Below are positions 45,751-57,260 of a stretch of 64,000 nucleotides of DNA, piece by piece; position 1 is the first letter of the stretch; each line of letters begins with the position of its first letter. The position numbers and the translations under genes are program-made. A model generated the notes under the pieces. The model did not search any database and was not told where the DNA came from. It saw only the letters and a list, made by a program, of their open reading frames with translations. The stretch is taken from positions 23,120,383 to 23,184,382 of the forward strand of contig JACGWO010000005.1 in NCBI GenBank assembly GCA_034509735.1. Direction: 5' to 3'. This DNA comes from Sesamum alatum (Eukaryota; Streptophyta; Magnoliopsida; Lamiales; Pedaliaceae).

Positions 45751-46097
45751 ACTTTTTACCGAAACAACATTTGATTTTAGGGTTTCTGTTAGATTATTTT
45801 TTCTTTCCTTTTGGGTTTAGTATGTATGTTTCATTTGTATGTATTTTATGATGTTGTTTACTTTGTTTATGTTTATTGTTGTTTATCTTTTTTTTTTTCT
45901 AGAAATTCCTAATTTTTCTAAAAGAATTCTAGGTCAGATTTTGGGGGTTTTATGAAATTCATGTTTGAATAAGGCATTTGCATGCACAAATTTTATATTG
46001 ATGCTAAGTTTTAGTATTATTAGAATTTTTGCTTCAATTTCTTTTTTCTTTTCGTTTGGTTTTGAAACAGAGCTCTTAAACAGATTTTGCTTTCTGT
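45751..46097. other. Spacer left of the Mutator-like gene
   Basis: T-rich noncoding sequence, probably the 5' UTR or subterminal region of the Mutator-like element. No clear left terminal inverted repeat was found at the junction. Confidence 0.4.
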
Positions 46098-47753
46098 TTG
46101 TTGTTGGAACAAGTATGGGTGACTAGGTATACATCATATCTGGGTAAAGGCAAAAAGCTTTGCAACATAGATCCAGATAAGTACAGTTACTTTGTCTTTA
46201 TGGATGATATTAGGGAGTTACATGGTATTTCTAGTAACAATATGAAAATTAGTTGTGGTGTTGAAGATTCTGATGAACATATGGTTATAGAAACTGATAA
46301 GGATGTTCTATGCATGTTTGAGAAAAATAAAAGTAGAAGTAAATTTGAGATATTTGTCGAAAGTTCTGCAGGAGATAAGGGTAAGGGTAAGGGCATTCAG
46401 GATAGTGGTGATGAAATGAGTGAGGAAGAGGGGGAAGAGGAAGAGGGCAGTCATGAGGAGGGGGAGGGTTTAGATGAAGATGGTGAGGGTGAAGAGGGAG
46501 AGAGCAGTGACGAAGAGGGAGAGGGCAGTCATGAAGAGGGAGGGGGCAGCATGAAGAGGGGGAAAAAATGAAAGTGATAATGGGTTGTCTTCCTATAAAT
46601 CTGATGATCATTGTGAGAGTGAAAACAAGAGTGATTCTGAGTTTGAGGATGATGTAATGCATGGTGCATTATCTAGAGATGCAAGTATGTTCCCTGATGA
46701 AGTAGGGAAAAAGGTTAAGTTAGAGAAAGGAATGGTGTTTGTTGATATTTATGCATTTAGGACTGCGCTTAGAGAGTTTGTGATTCAAGAGGGTTTTCAA
46801 ATTATAAAATTAAGGAATGAAAAAACAAGATTGACTGTACATTGTGCCTCAAAAGACTGTCCTTGGAGAATCCATGGTTCTCCATTGGCAGATGGAGTCA
46901 CATTCCAAATCAAGACATATGCTTCAACACACACATGTGTTAGATCTGATTCAACAAAGGAGGCTAGTGCATTATGGATTGCTTCTAAGATAGAAAATGT
47001 GTTGAGGGAAAACCCATAAATGAAGTTTAGGGGAATCAGAAATGAATTGACAAAATATGGAGTGAACCCCAGTACATGCAGATTTATAGGACAAGAAAAA
47101 AGGCTATGGAGGTGATTGAGGGTGGTCATGCTGAGTCATTTAGGAAACTCAAAGAACCTGGTGAGGCTTCTAATCCTGTTAGGAAAGCAGAGGTGGTCAG
47201 ATGTAAAGTCTGCAATCAACAAGGACACAATAGAAGAACATGTCCTGTGAGTCAGGTATGTGATCACTTTATTTATATATGTTGTCTAATGTATTTTGAG
47301 TTGAATGTAACATTAATTTTCTTCATGTTTTTCAATTGACAGAACAATGGCAAAAATTTAGAGATGGATGTTCCTCTAACACAATTAGCCAGGAACATGA
47401 AGAAAAGAAAAAGAGGTGTTGCTAGCACCAGCCAACAAGAAGTTCAAGCACTCAAAAGCAAGAAAACAGAAGCTGCAAGACCACTAATTTCAAACAGCCA
47501 ACCAATTGGATCTTCATCCCAACAAATTGCAAGACCACTAATTTCTTCAAGTCAGCCACTACCTAGAACAGAACAAGGTCCAAATATGCAAGCTGCAGGA
47601 TCATCATCACAGCCACATTCATATATTGACACATCATATCTACCCCTGAGCTTTTGGAGAGGGATAGGAGTTTCCCCACTTGGAGATACAAGGAGCAAAA
47701 AAACCAAAGCTGCAGAAGAAACCAACCCCAGTGCAGACTGCAAACAGCAATGA
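46098..47753 (+). pseudogene. Internally deleted Mutator-like (MuDR) transposase gene
   Basis: The first frame (46098-46571) has DPDKYSYFVFMDDIREL and a Glu/Gly/Ser acidic repeat of about 50 residues. After a frameshift, 46585-47019 carries the MuDR DNA-binding domain (KGMVFVDIYAFRTALREFVIQ, CPWRIHGSPLADGV). TAA at 47017-47019 interrupts ENPQMK-like sequence. After another shift comes MQIYRTRKKAMEVIEGGHAE, which jumps directly to the zinc knuckle CKVCNQQGHNRRTC. The DDE catalytic MULE domain and SWIM finger between them are missing. A normal intron (47256-47342, CAG/gtatgt to gacag) joins to the C-terminal tail ending at 47753. It cannot catalyse transposition. Confidence 0.83.
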
Positions 47754-48401
47754 ATGGAACTGTTTTTCTAGTGTTTTGACAGTATTTTGAAAACTGATGG
47801 TGATGGTTCAGAAAGTATTGTTTTGAAACTGCAAGATTGACGATGTGTAATCACCACTTGTGTTTTTGGATTGAAACTGCAAGATTGAAACTGTAAGATT
47901 GACAATTTGATGTTCTTTTGGTTGCTTTGAAATAATTGTTGGATGGAATGAAATGTTCAGTACTCTATTATTATTTTATCTCTATTTTGTTATGTTCTTT
48001 TTGTTTTGTTACTTTACTATTCTCAACAGGATTGCTACTTTACTTCCTGCAATCATACATTTCAGATTACTATAAAAAATATTACAAATTCATCCTTAAG
48101 TTTATATAAACACAACAATTAGACACCTTCTAACAATGTTAATAGTTACATTAAGGTCCAAAGGGCAGATTAGTCCACAAAAATATGGTATAAAAATTTA
48201 AAAAATATATAAAATTATTATTCATAATTCACAAGGGCATTTTTGTCCGTTCACAATCAAAATTGGATGGAAACGTAATGAAATATGCTTATTGTTAGAC
48301 AATAGCAAACTACAGGCGGGGTAATTATAATTTCCGAAACAACAGGGTGGTATCAATAATTTAGCTAAACCTCAGGGGAGGTGGATGTAATTTACCCTAT
48401 A
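47754..48401. other. 3' flank and TIR-like end of the Mutator-like element
   Basis: After the transposase tail come phrases typical of Mutator-like termini in plants: tacaaattcatccttaag, gggcatttttgtcc, and the end cctcaggggaggtggatgtaatttaccc at about 48371-48398. The matching left terminus was not found, so the element is probably truncated on the left. Confidence 0.45.
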
Positions 48402-48441
48402 ATTAATTTACAAAAATACTTAATGGATGAGCATAATCTAC

Positions 48442-48980
48442 CTATACTATTATCAAAGAAAAGGTTGTTTTTCCTATAACAACTGGTGGTTATCTCATAT
48501 TTCTATCACCATTTTTTTTTCAAAATTTTGCCCTCCAAATAAAACAGAATTTTAAGTTGAATAAGTATATTTATTAGGATTTTCAAGATTAGAAAATGAA
48601 GGAGTTTTATTTTCTTTTTTTAGCAGATTTAATTAAAATAGAAAAGTACAACTACAATTTGATTTTCTTTTTTTTTTTCCTTTTAATTTTCATGTTGTTG
48701 TTCTATTAATGTACCACATGCGTATGCAGTTTTTATTTAGCTACAAATCTGTACATAATTTATATAGTAGGGACGAAATTGGATTAACATTATTTTCGTA
48801 TGATAACCATATTATTTTTGGGATATTTTCATTTTTATCTCTGACAATCCTAATGAATACACTTTTTCAACTTAAAATTCAGTTTTGTTTTGCAGGGCAA
48901 AATTTCAAATAAGTGGTAAAAGTATGAGATAACCGTCATTTATTAGAAGAAAATATTTTTCCTTTTATAATAGCATATAT
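48442..48980. mobile_element. AT-rich foldback element
   Basis: The left arm ggttatctcatatttctatcaccat...ttttgccctccaaataaaacagaattttaagttga is mirrored on the right by tcaacttaaaattcagttttgttttgcagggcaaaatttc...atgagataacc. The arms are about 180 bp around a centre near 48715. No ORF. Imperfect pairing suggests some age. Confidence 0.7.
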
Positions 48981-48998
48981 ATATATATATATATATAT
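48975..48998. repeat. (AT)12 microsatellite
   Basis: Twelve uninterrupted at units at the right edge of the foldback element. Confidence 0.95.
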
Positions 48999-50136
48999 CA
49001 TTGGAATACCCTTGAGATTATTAATAATTTATTTTAATGTGTTAGAAACACATGATTATATGACAATTTCTGACTTGAAAACTCAATATTCGACATATGT
49101 TCGGCTTAAAATAAAATGTGTTTACAGAAATTAGATATCATCAACCAGAGTGTATTGGTCTCATACATAAACTCATAATTAATTTCAAAATGAGACTTCA
49201 TGTTGCACAAATTGGACAAAGTAAATAAATTTAAATTAGTAAATCCACTTACTATTTTATAGAAATCTTAATAAATAAAAAAAGCAAGTCTGCAATATGT
49301 AGGAAAATTCAAATATATATATGAAGCATATTAGTAGTGACATTAAAAAAGCAAGCTTCAATCTGTATTAAAAGTCACTTACTATTACATAAAATGTTTA
49401 TAGTGGATAAACTAGTAAATTCCAAATAAAAATAAGATGATGAGAACTAAAATACTTCAACGTGTGTGTTCTTAACATAAAGTTTGAATGGTTTTTATGA
49501 TTGAGTAATTGTACATATATCACATGAAAATGCATTAAAAGATGGTATTTGATACCATATGGAGAATAATATGTAGTTTTTTGTTAATGTCAGAGGAAGT
49601 TCAAGAGTTAAAAAAAAAAAGAATCACAACTAAATCTTGATTATTGCTAACTTGATATTTTTAACTTTTGTGTTTTGCGTCTTTGATCTTTACGTATAAA
49701 AATGCAAATCAATGGCCTATAAGTCTATATATATACAGAAGCTAGCAGAAAAGAAAAAAAGAAAATAAAGAACATATTAATTATATGTTTCTTGTTAAAA
49801 CCAAATTCTGAAGAAACATATTAATATATTAGTTTGTAAGAGATGTTTTAGACTTTTAACTGGGTTTTAGTTTGTAGAGAAAAGAAAATAAAATAAAAGA
49901 AAAAGTTGGTGTGAGAACATAGGTGGTTATGGCCAAACGACATATTTTGTAGTTTGTAAAATTGGTATGAAAACTGCCAATAAGATGGTGAATTTTCATT
50001 TTTGTTCTCCACAAATAATTAATTCATCTTATAGAAAGAAATCAGCAAATGTATTTTAAAAAAAAAATTGCAATGGTTGTAAAAATACATAAATAACTTT
50101 CACATTAGAGACAAAAGATGGTTTCTTTTTAGAGTT
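48999..50136. other. AT-rich intergenic DNA
   Basis: No gene, terminal repeat or conserved coding block was recognised. Confidence 0.5.
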
Positions 50137-50410
50137 TAATGCAATTTACCTCCATGTGATATTGCAAATGAGCAAATTACCCCCTATGAAAAAAAATAGC
50201 AATTTACCTCCTTGTGGTTTTTAAAATGGAGCAATTTACCTACCTTTTTTCTCCATTTCTAGGTAGGTAATTTCTCCATTTAAAAAAAAAACACGGGGAG
50301 AGGTAAATTGATTCATTTTAAAAAACACATGAAGATAAATTACTATTTTATTTTTCATAGAGGATTAATTTACTCATTTGTAATATCACAGAGGGGTTGC
50401 TTGCATTTTT
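50137..50410. mobile_element. Short foldback MITE
   Basis: The left arm aatgcaatttacctccatgtgatattgcaaatgagcaaatta is mirrored by taatttactcatttgtaatatcacagaggggttgcttgcatt. Internal phrases (agcaatttacctcc, gagaggtaaattgatt) also pair. About 270 bp, noncoding, of the common plant type with gcaatttacctcc termini. Confidence 0.72.
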
Positions 50411-52155
50411 TTCTTTCTTCTTATAATTAGTATTAGATTATGTTTCACTCACACAACTGAATTAGTATATCGTTTCACTAAGCCACTATCTCACAGGCTT
50501 GCTATCAATCATTGCAAATTATGTCCAATTGTCTGATCAGAATGAATCCAACTAGGCATCAACAAAGACAAGACAACTAATCTCAGCCGCCAACACAACA
50601 CTTAATAATATATACACAAATACCTACCAACCGTTTACAAGATAAAAACACTTAATAATATTCTTGTACCACATTTTTTATACGCAATGACCTACCAACT
50701 AATCTCAATCGTCAACGAAACAACTACAACTAATACTTGGTCATAAGTATTGTTTTCAAAACAAATAGAAGGTCTCTTGAGTTAATTTATGCAATGATAA
50801 TACTATTATACGGAAAGTATAATTATTCTGAACGACCAAAGACAGTGAATATACAAGCTGAAATATCCACAAGGAAGTTGTAATGTAGTGGCATACAGTT
50901 TAATAATGCATCAACAAAAGCCAAATACAATTGACAGAACCATAAGAAGCACAAAGTATGTAAACTATAAAAATATATCATCATTAGATCCTCACTTTAA
51001 CAAATACAGAGCTCAAACACATCTCACTAGAGAGAACTGAGCAGTCAATAGCACAGTTATATCTTCAGACATGGAGTACTTCAATTTACAGAATGACATG
51101 GTATTTGTGTTACTAAGCTATTCATGCAACAAAATCACTTGATAAGCCAAATTGAACCACAACAAGGTTTTATACCAAATATAGCTGTCAAGTTGCATAA
51201 TCGAATTTGTAGTGTAACAACAATAAACATTGCAACGTAATAATCAATATACATGAAGCCAAGCATAATCAATAAAATATACGGAAACTCAGTAATACCA
51301 CACATCAAGTTAAAATATTGTATAAAACCATAAACAAGTACCTTATCAACACCAAATATGTAAACTCAAATTGTGAATGAGTGGGAGAACGACCACCAAA
51401 AGTGAAAGCAATGTATGGTGCCTGGTTTGTACCCAGTTCCTCGCTCCAATTTCACCCACAATCAGAAAAACATTTGCCTACCCCTCACAATATTTTATAA
51501 AAATTGGAATGGTAGTGCTCAAAAACACTCAAGTAACGGACTATTATTTAGAAGATAAAAGCACAAGTTTGTGCACTCACATGACCAACAGTATAACAAC
51601 TCATACAACCATCTTTTCAATTATATTGTTGCAGCATTTAAATCATAGTGCATCTTAATTCAGGCCAAATATTATCATTCGTACTACTCCATCACATGAA
51701 ATTTGAATGCATTACAAAGTAAAGGCAATCTCTGCAACCTAATAAAGCAATTTAATAATTTACTCTATACAGTGAACATCAATTATTCATTCCTAATCCA
51801 AATCCAAAACTCAGAAAAGATAAGGGGCATATCTGCATATAAAAAGGCACACGTTACTTGGTACCATACACATGCTCGATGCAAAAAACTCCACCAGTTA
51901 TGAACGGCGATGGGAGAGGCGGAGCGTTGGGTGGTAAGCGGCGACGGCAAGGCTCGGGCGACATCTGGTGGCGTGGCCTTGAGGGAGCGCCATCTCAAAA
52001 AACTCTAGGATTTTTTTCGGAGTGCGGAATGTCCAATTGAGACACGGTTTGGCTGGAAAAAGCGCCGGTGTGGCTAATAATCCACTAGTGGAATGTGGAG
52101 TTGGGGAAACGGGGTGGGCCGGCGGAGGCGCACAAACATAGCGTGGATGTGGGTA
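50411..52155. other. Intergenic DNA left of gypsy G
   Basis: AT-rich to about 51870, then GC-richer (51900-52150). The minus strand at 52002-51900 has a short ATG ORF behind a UTR-like run, but it stops after about 31 codons with no convincing splice site. No gene is called. Confidence 0.4.
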
Positions 52156-52631
52156 TGTGATTTTACGGACGATTCACATGCCTCATTGGCCACGTTCAAG
52201 GCCGTTGGTCGGACGGCTTCTAGACGGCAGCGAAAATCAGACAACGAACAGGGATAGGCTTCTCAGCGACGGCGCAGCTTGTGCAACCAGCCAGAAAATT
52301 AGACATAAAAAACGTAATAAGGGAGGGGGCGCTTTTGTTAGTAAAAGCACGCCTTCGAAATCGTTAGTGTTAGTTGATGATAGCAGTGGCAATAAATCGC
52401 GCTTTAGCAACAGCGCGTTAACAGTTACGAGGGAAGGAACCCAATCGCGATGTATAAATACAATTCTATTGCCATAAGGAGGGGGAGCGACATTTTCTGG
52501 TAAGTTCTTCTTCTCTGAAACTCTGCTTCTGTTAAGCTTGGCAAGGGGAAATTGCACTAAGACTGATTCGGATTCTCGGTCCTTTGAGTTTCTCTCTGTT
52601 TTTCTCAGCTCAATTGTTTCAGCTGGTACCA
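52156..52631 (+). repeat. Probable gypsy G 5' LTR
   Basis: The right end (ggtacca at 52625-52631) is three bases before the PBS tggtatcagagccagg at 52635. tataaata at about 52451 precedes a pyrimidine-rich leader (cttcttctctg). The left border (tgtgatttta) is a guess because the partner LTR is not in view. Confidence 0.45.
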
Positions 52632-52650
52632 ATTTGGTATCAGAGCCAGG

Positions 52651-52989
52651 TTGATTCTCAAGGGAGTCAACTTGGCTGAATTGGTGATGGCAGAAGGGAT
52701 GCGAGTAGTCGAGTTACGCAAGGATGTCGAAGGCCTCAGGGAACAGGTGCGTGCGAGTTTTGAGCGTGCGGAGAAATCTATTGAGGAGTTAAGGGGGATG
52801 ATTGTAGCGATGACTGCTGTAATGACTAATAACTCTCACAACAACAACAGTCATGGTCACGCGGGCGAGGTCGGTGGGGAATCACAGGTTAATTGAGGCC
52901 AATATGCTGGGGAAAATGGTTATCATGTACCTACTAAGTGTTCGCAAGTGGAATTTCCGAGATTCAGCGGAGAGGACTTGCGAGGATGG
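52651..52989 (+). pseudogene. Gypsy G gag, N-terminal part
   Basis: MAEGMRVVELRKDVEGLREQ starts at about 52687 and is predicted to form a coiled coil, followed by an Asn/His-rich spacer. After a frame change comes VEFPRFSGEDLRGW, the classic start of the gypsy gag core, immediately cut by copia F. About 40 codons of gag expected between here and 61209 are missing. Confidence 0.78.
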
Positions 52990-55208
52990 TGTTAGAATAG
53001 GCGACCAGAAAGTTAATGGTATTGGTTGTTCTGAGAACCATTCGTCAATCTGTGAACAAGTAATATTATGTTAATGAATGTAGTAAGGATTCATAGGCAT
53101 GATTTTGTTGTACTTACTACTTGCATCGTTACGATGTCACAACAAACGCCCACAGACTGAAATAACATTTCGGGAAATTGGAACTACGCTTGGAGGTAGG
53201 TTCATGAAATCAATTTCGCCAAATCAGTCTGAAATACTCCAAGTCAAAGGAATCTCGAGACAGGGCATCGAGAATCCATTTGAGACTTGCACTAAGCATC
53301 TGCTGTCGTGTTTCATCGACGGGTGACGAGGATCGTCTAAGCAGTGTTAGTGGGTCGGCCTGCTGGGGAACAACCTACTGAGGTGACTCGCGGGAATCGT
53401 CATATGGAAGCCACTCGGGCTTGGTCGGTATGAATCGTATTCCCGGTTCCCATAGTACGGGATTAGTCCTCGGACTTGAGGATCACGGCAGTCCCCTACA
53501 TACTAAGGTTGTATCTTGGATATGGTGAAATTTGACCGGTTATATTACATGGTCATCATAAGCCTCGTCCAGTACAGTCGGAGTATGTAAGAACGGTGAA
53601 TTCCAAGATAGGATATGTCCCCTGTCAAAGGATATGACAGCAAGATCTCCTATGCGCTCAGAAATGCTTTAGACTCACAAAGTCTATGGCCATAGCACTT
53701 GATGTAGTGGGAAAGGATTTCCTACGTCGAGTTAAACCTATCTCGAGCATTATGCATAGTTGCCTAGTCAAGGATGGGAACCGACCCCTAGACTAAAGGC
53801 CGGGAGACAGGCGACAGTAGGACCGTACCCGTACGTATTGAGCGTCGGTAGGACCGCACCTGCGTATAACTCGGAGCCTAAATATTCACACCACATATTC
53901 ACCTAGTCTCTAGTGCCATGGACCGTTGCTAGATGGCCACCCATGGTAACGGACTACTTTGGTTATGAAATAACAAGAAGTAGGTCCAAGTCTAGCTGAA
54001 AGGTGAACCTAAAGAGTCACACCCGCTAAACCAAATGAAAGAGAGTTAATTTGGAATTAATTCTGGGAGAAGGTTTAATTTAATGGAATTAAATTACACT
54101 TCTTGGAGAATCAAGCCTCGATGAATTATTTGGAATAATCGGACTTGAGTTCAAAAATTAGATTTATGAATTTTATAAGGCATGGGCTTTCCTTTTAATT
54201 AGATTAAAAGGGTGAATTAATTAATTGGTGGGCTTGGTATGTTAAATAGGATTTAATATAAAGTCCATGGGACTATTTAATTTAGAATTAAATAATCCCA
54301 TTCTATGGAATTAATTAATGGGCTTGGTATATTAAATAGGATTTAATATAAAGTACATGGGACTATTTAATTTAGAATTAAATAAGTCCTTTCCATTAAT
54401 TAGTTAATGGGCTTAGTATATTAAATATGATTTAATATAAAATCCATGGGAATATTTAATTTAGAATTAAATAGGCCCATTCCATAAAGCCCATCAAAAT
54501 GGATGGACAAGATTTGATCTAGAGAATGATGAGATGAAGGGCCATGATTAATTTGACCTAATCAAAGCCTAATTTGACTAGGATTTGACTAGGTCAAAAA
54601 TCCTAGTCAAAGTGTGTCTCTTTGGAAGAGTTTGAGAAGGAATAGGAAATTCCATCTTCTATAAATACTCAAAAAACACACACTCACACCTACTATTCTC
54701 TACAACTCTCATCTCTCATCTCTCTCAAGATTTTCGTCCATCCCCTCATCTTTTCTCCAAGATTTCTACTTTGTTCTTCTTGATTTATTCAAGGTAGAAC
54801 ATAAGAGACGTCGGTTGCGTTAATTGATAGCGTGTACCGATGTCTCTTCTCCCCAATGATTTTCTTGCTAGCACAAGGGTTCGTGTGAGATGATTTAGAG
54901 GGTCTCTTTTTTGAGATCTTGGTGCAAAACGGGAAACAATGCATGTAGCTGAACGAAGACAAAACTACAACCGGGTAGGTTCTTTAATTATGGTTTTCGT
55001 TTCTAATTCTATGGCCTCCATGTTGTGTATTATTGAACATGGGATACACCGAACGCCCAGGAGAATCAAGGGCACACCCCTTGATTCGTTTATGTATGTT
55101 ATACATGATTTAAATTCCGTTTAATTATGCTTTGTAATTTTTATTACGCATTCTTTCGCGCTTCCGCTATACGCGCTCATCTCCCGGGACGATCCACATA
55201 ATCTTTCA
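52990..55208 (+). repeat. Copia F 5' LTR
   Basis: 2,219 bp, tgttagaataggcgacc to atctttca. TATA box tataaata at 54660-54667, ccatgg block near 53918, hairpin arms at 53533-53537 and 53551-53555. An internal near-repeat of about 110 bp (taaataggatttaatataaagt...ccatgg...tttagaattaaat) occurs three times at 54240-54480. Confidence 0.92.
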
Positions 55209-55448
55209 GTGGTATCAGAGCCCGGTTCGGTGTATAGGACTAGAATTCTATGTGCTATGTGCGTTTAAGCATGATAAACGTGTTTTAATTTACGTTTATA
55301 GCATGTTTATCGTAGATATTCATTGGCGTTTAATTTTGCATGGAATTTTGGATCTTGGTTTTCTTGAATGTGTTTAATACATGTTCTAGGGTTGAATTTA
55401 TCTTGTGGTTCAGAAAATAGCATGAAAAAGTCGAAAAAGAGTGAAAAA

Positions 55449-56125
55449 TGGCGAACCGGCAGCAGCAGCACGCTGGCCGCGCCCGCGCGTGCAGGCAGGG
55501 GCCTGCGCGCGCCCGGCCAGCGCACCCAGCGAGCGCGGACAGCGTGCGCGCTGTGCCGGCCGCGCGCGCGGCCGTGCGCGCAGTCATGGGCGCGTGCGCG
55601 CCTGGCCGACCGGCTGTGCCATTTTCCGTTTCTCTCCCGTTTTTGGCTCGTTTTTCAAAACTGTTTTTACTGAATTATTTTTATGATATTTTCTACATTA
55701 ATGTGAAATTTCACAATAATTTCTGTGTTTTATGATGTTGGACATCATGGTTATTTTATGGTTTGAGCATGAGTAGATCTTAACATGTATTAATATTGCA
55801 CAAATGTTGGATTTTGGGATTCTTGAATATATGAGCATATTCTTGAATTGTTGGTTTTTGTGTTTCAGAAAATTAATTGCATTAAAAACTTAAACATGAA
55901 AAACGGTGGTGGTCGGCCAGGAGGCCGTGCTGCAGGCGGCAGGCGGCAGGCGCGCGCCTGTGCGCGCCCGAGCGTGGGCCCGTGCGCACAGGCGTGCGTG
56001 CTGCATCTGCATGCGACCGCTACTGCGCAGCAGCTGTGCGCAAGGACAGTGCCTGCACGTGCACGAGGGCCCGTGCGCGCGCAGGCGCACGTCCCGTGTA
56101 GGCTGCACGCCTAGCCGGCCATGCT
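55449..56125 (+). other. Two GC-rich islands in the copia F leader
   Basis: 55449-55625 and 55905-56125 are dense in gcgcgc, gcaggc and gcccg. They are separated by ordinary AT-rich leader and each is followed by a ccgtttttc-type phrase, like the single islands of copias A and D. Here the module is duplicated. Several frames are open only through composition. Confidence 0.6.
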
Positions 56126-56559
56126 GGACCGTTTTTCGGTTTTTCATTGTTTTCGTGCGTTTTCAGAAAATTTGATTTTTCTGTATAATTCTTGGAATTT
56201 TTTTGAATTAATTAACTTGGGGCATTTTAATTTTGGTTGAGATTTTATATTTCATAGAATTAATATTGCCTTGTTAATTATGGAAAAGGTTTTTCCAACA
56301 AAAATCGTTGTGCATAGGTTGCACTATTATCCAATGTTTGGTGTGAATATTTTACATGAAGTTTCTGCATTTATTTTATGGTATGGGATATCATGGATGT
56401 TTGAATAGCATGTTTTACATGAGATATGTATTTGTGCTATTTGCGTTAATTGGATTGACAAAGGATGATCACAAAACACATCACTAAGAGGCTCATTAAA
56501 AGGGAACCAATTACACGAATTGACTGCGAAATCTTAAGATGGTCTTAGATTTCCAGAAC

Positions 56560-57260
56560 CTTAACTCACATAACCGGATGAGGACATTCCTCAGCGCTTG
56601 CCGGAGGGGTCGACAACTAAGGCAACGCTTGGCGTTCAAAAGTTGAAGGATGACCACCGGCAAGTAGGATATAATGATGTTGGCTCAAACTATGCTTCGT
56701 TTGCATCATGTCTATATGGCCCTGGACCAACATGTGGGGTAAAATGCAACGAAGGCATGTTTGGAGCTAAGATGACAAAAGGGATGTCGGTACAAAGAAC
56801 ATGGAGTGATGATGCAATCCCTAGTGGAAAAGCTCAAAAGACCTCCACGTCAGTCTTGAAAAAGAGACGTACATTGACATGATCCTTCAGTCTCTTCCTC
56901 CCTCCTACGAACCATTAATTATCATCATGAATGAGCTTAGAAAAGATCTTCATAGGTTGGTATTGTGTTGGTCCAGTACGAAGCAACGATTGCAAAATCT
57001 GCGCCGCCGGTACTAGTAGGAGAGGCTTCAACCTCCATAGCGAAAGGCAAAGGTGCTAGACGCCAAAAGAGGAAGAAGGGTAAGGTGACATCAACTATTA
57101 AGCACTTCAAGTGTTGTTCCTTTACAACACAAGGTGGTGGTAAAGGAAAGTGCAAAAGGTTCAAGCAGTCAAGTTCATAGATTTCTAAGAACGTAAGCAT
57201 TCACTGTCGTAAAGAGGGCCATTGGAAAAGGGAGTATCCTAAACCTCTCTCCAATGTAGG
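56560..57260 (+). pseudogene. Copia F gag remnant
   Basis: LPEGSTTKATLGVQKLKDD aligns with gag of the array copies. Further along, DMILQSLPPSYEPL, VGEASTSIAKGKGARRQKRKKGK and a zinc-knuckle remnant (HCRKEGHWKREY, last Cys changed to Tyr) can be seen. Frames are broken throughout. Confidence 0.65.

Noticed and set aside
46285..46662. Pro/His-rich minus-strand ORF
   Set aside because: Shadow of the acidic Glu/Gly/Ser repeat of the Mutator-like gene.
51900..52002. Minus-strand ATG with a UTR-like upstream run, as if a gene start
   Set aside because: Stops after about 31 codons, no convincing donor site, and no downstream coding exon was found.
55368..56175. Ala/Arg-rich ORFs in the copia F leader
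   Set aside because: Same compositional effect, with no domain and frames open on both strands.
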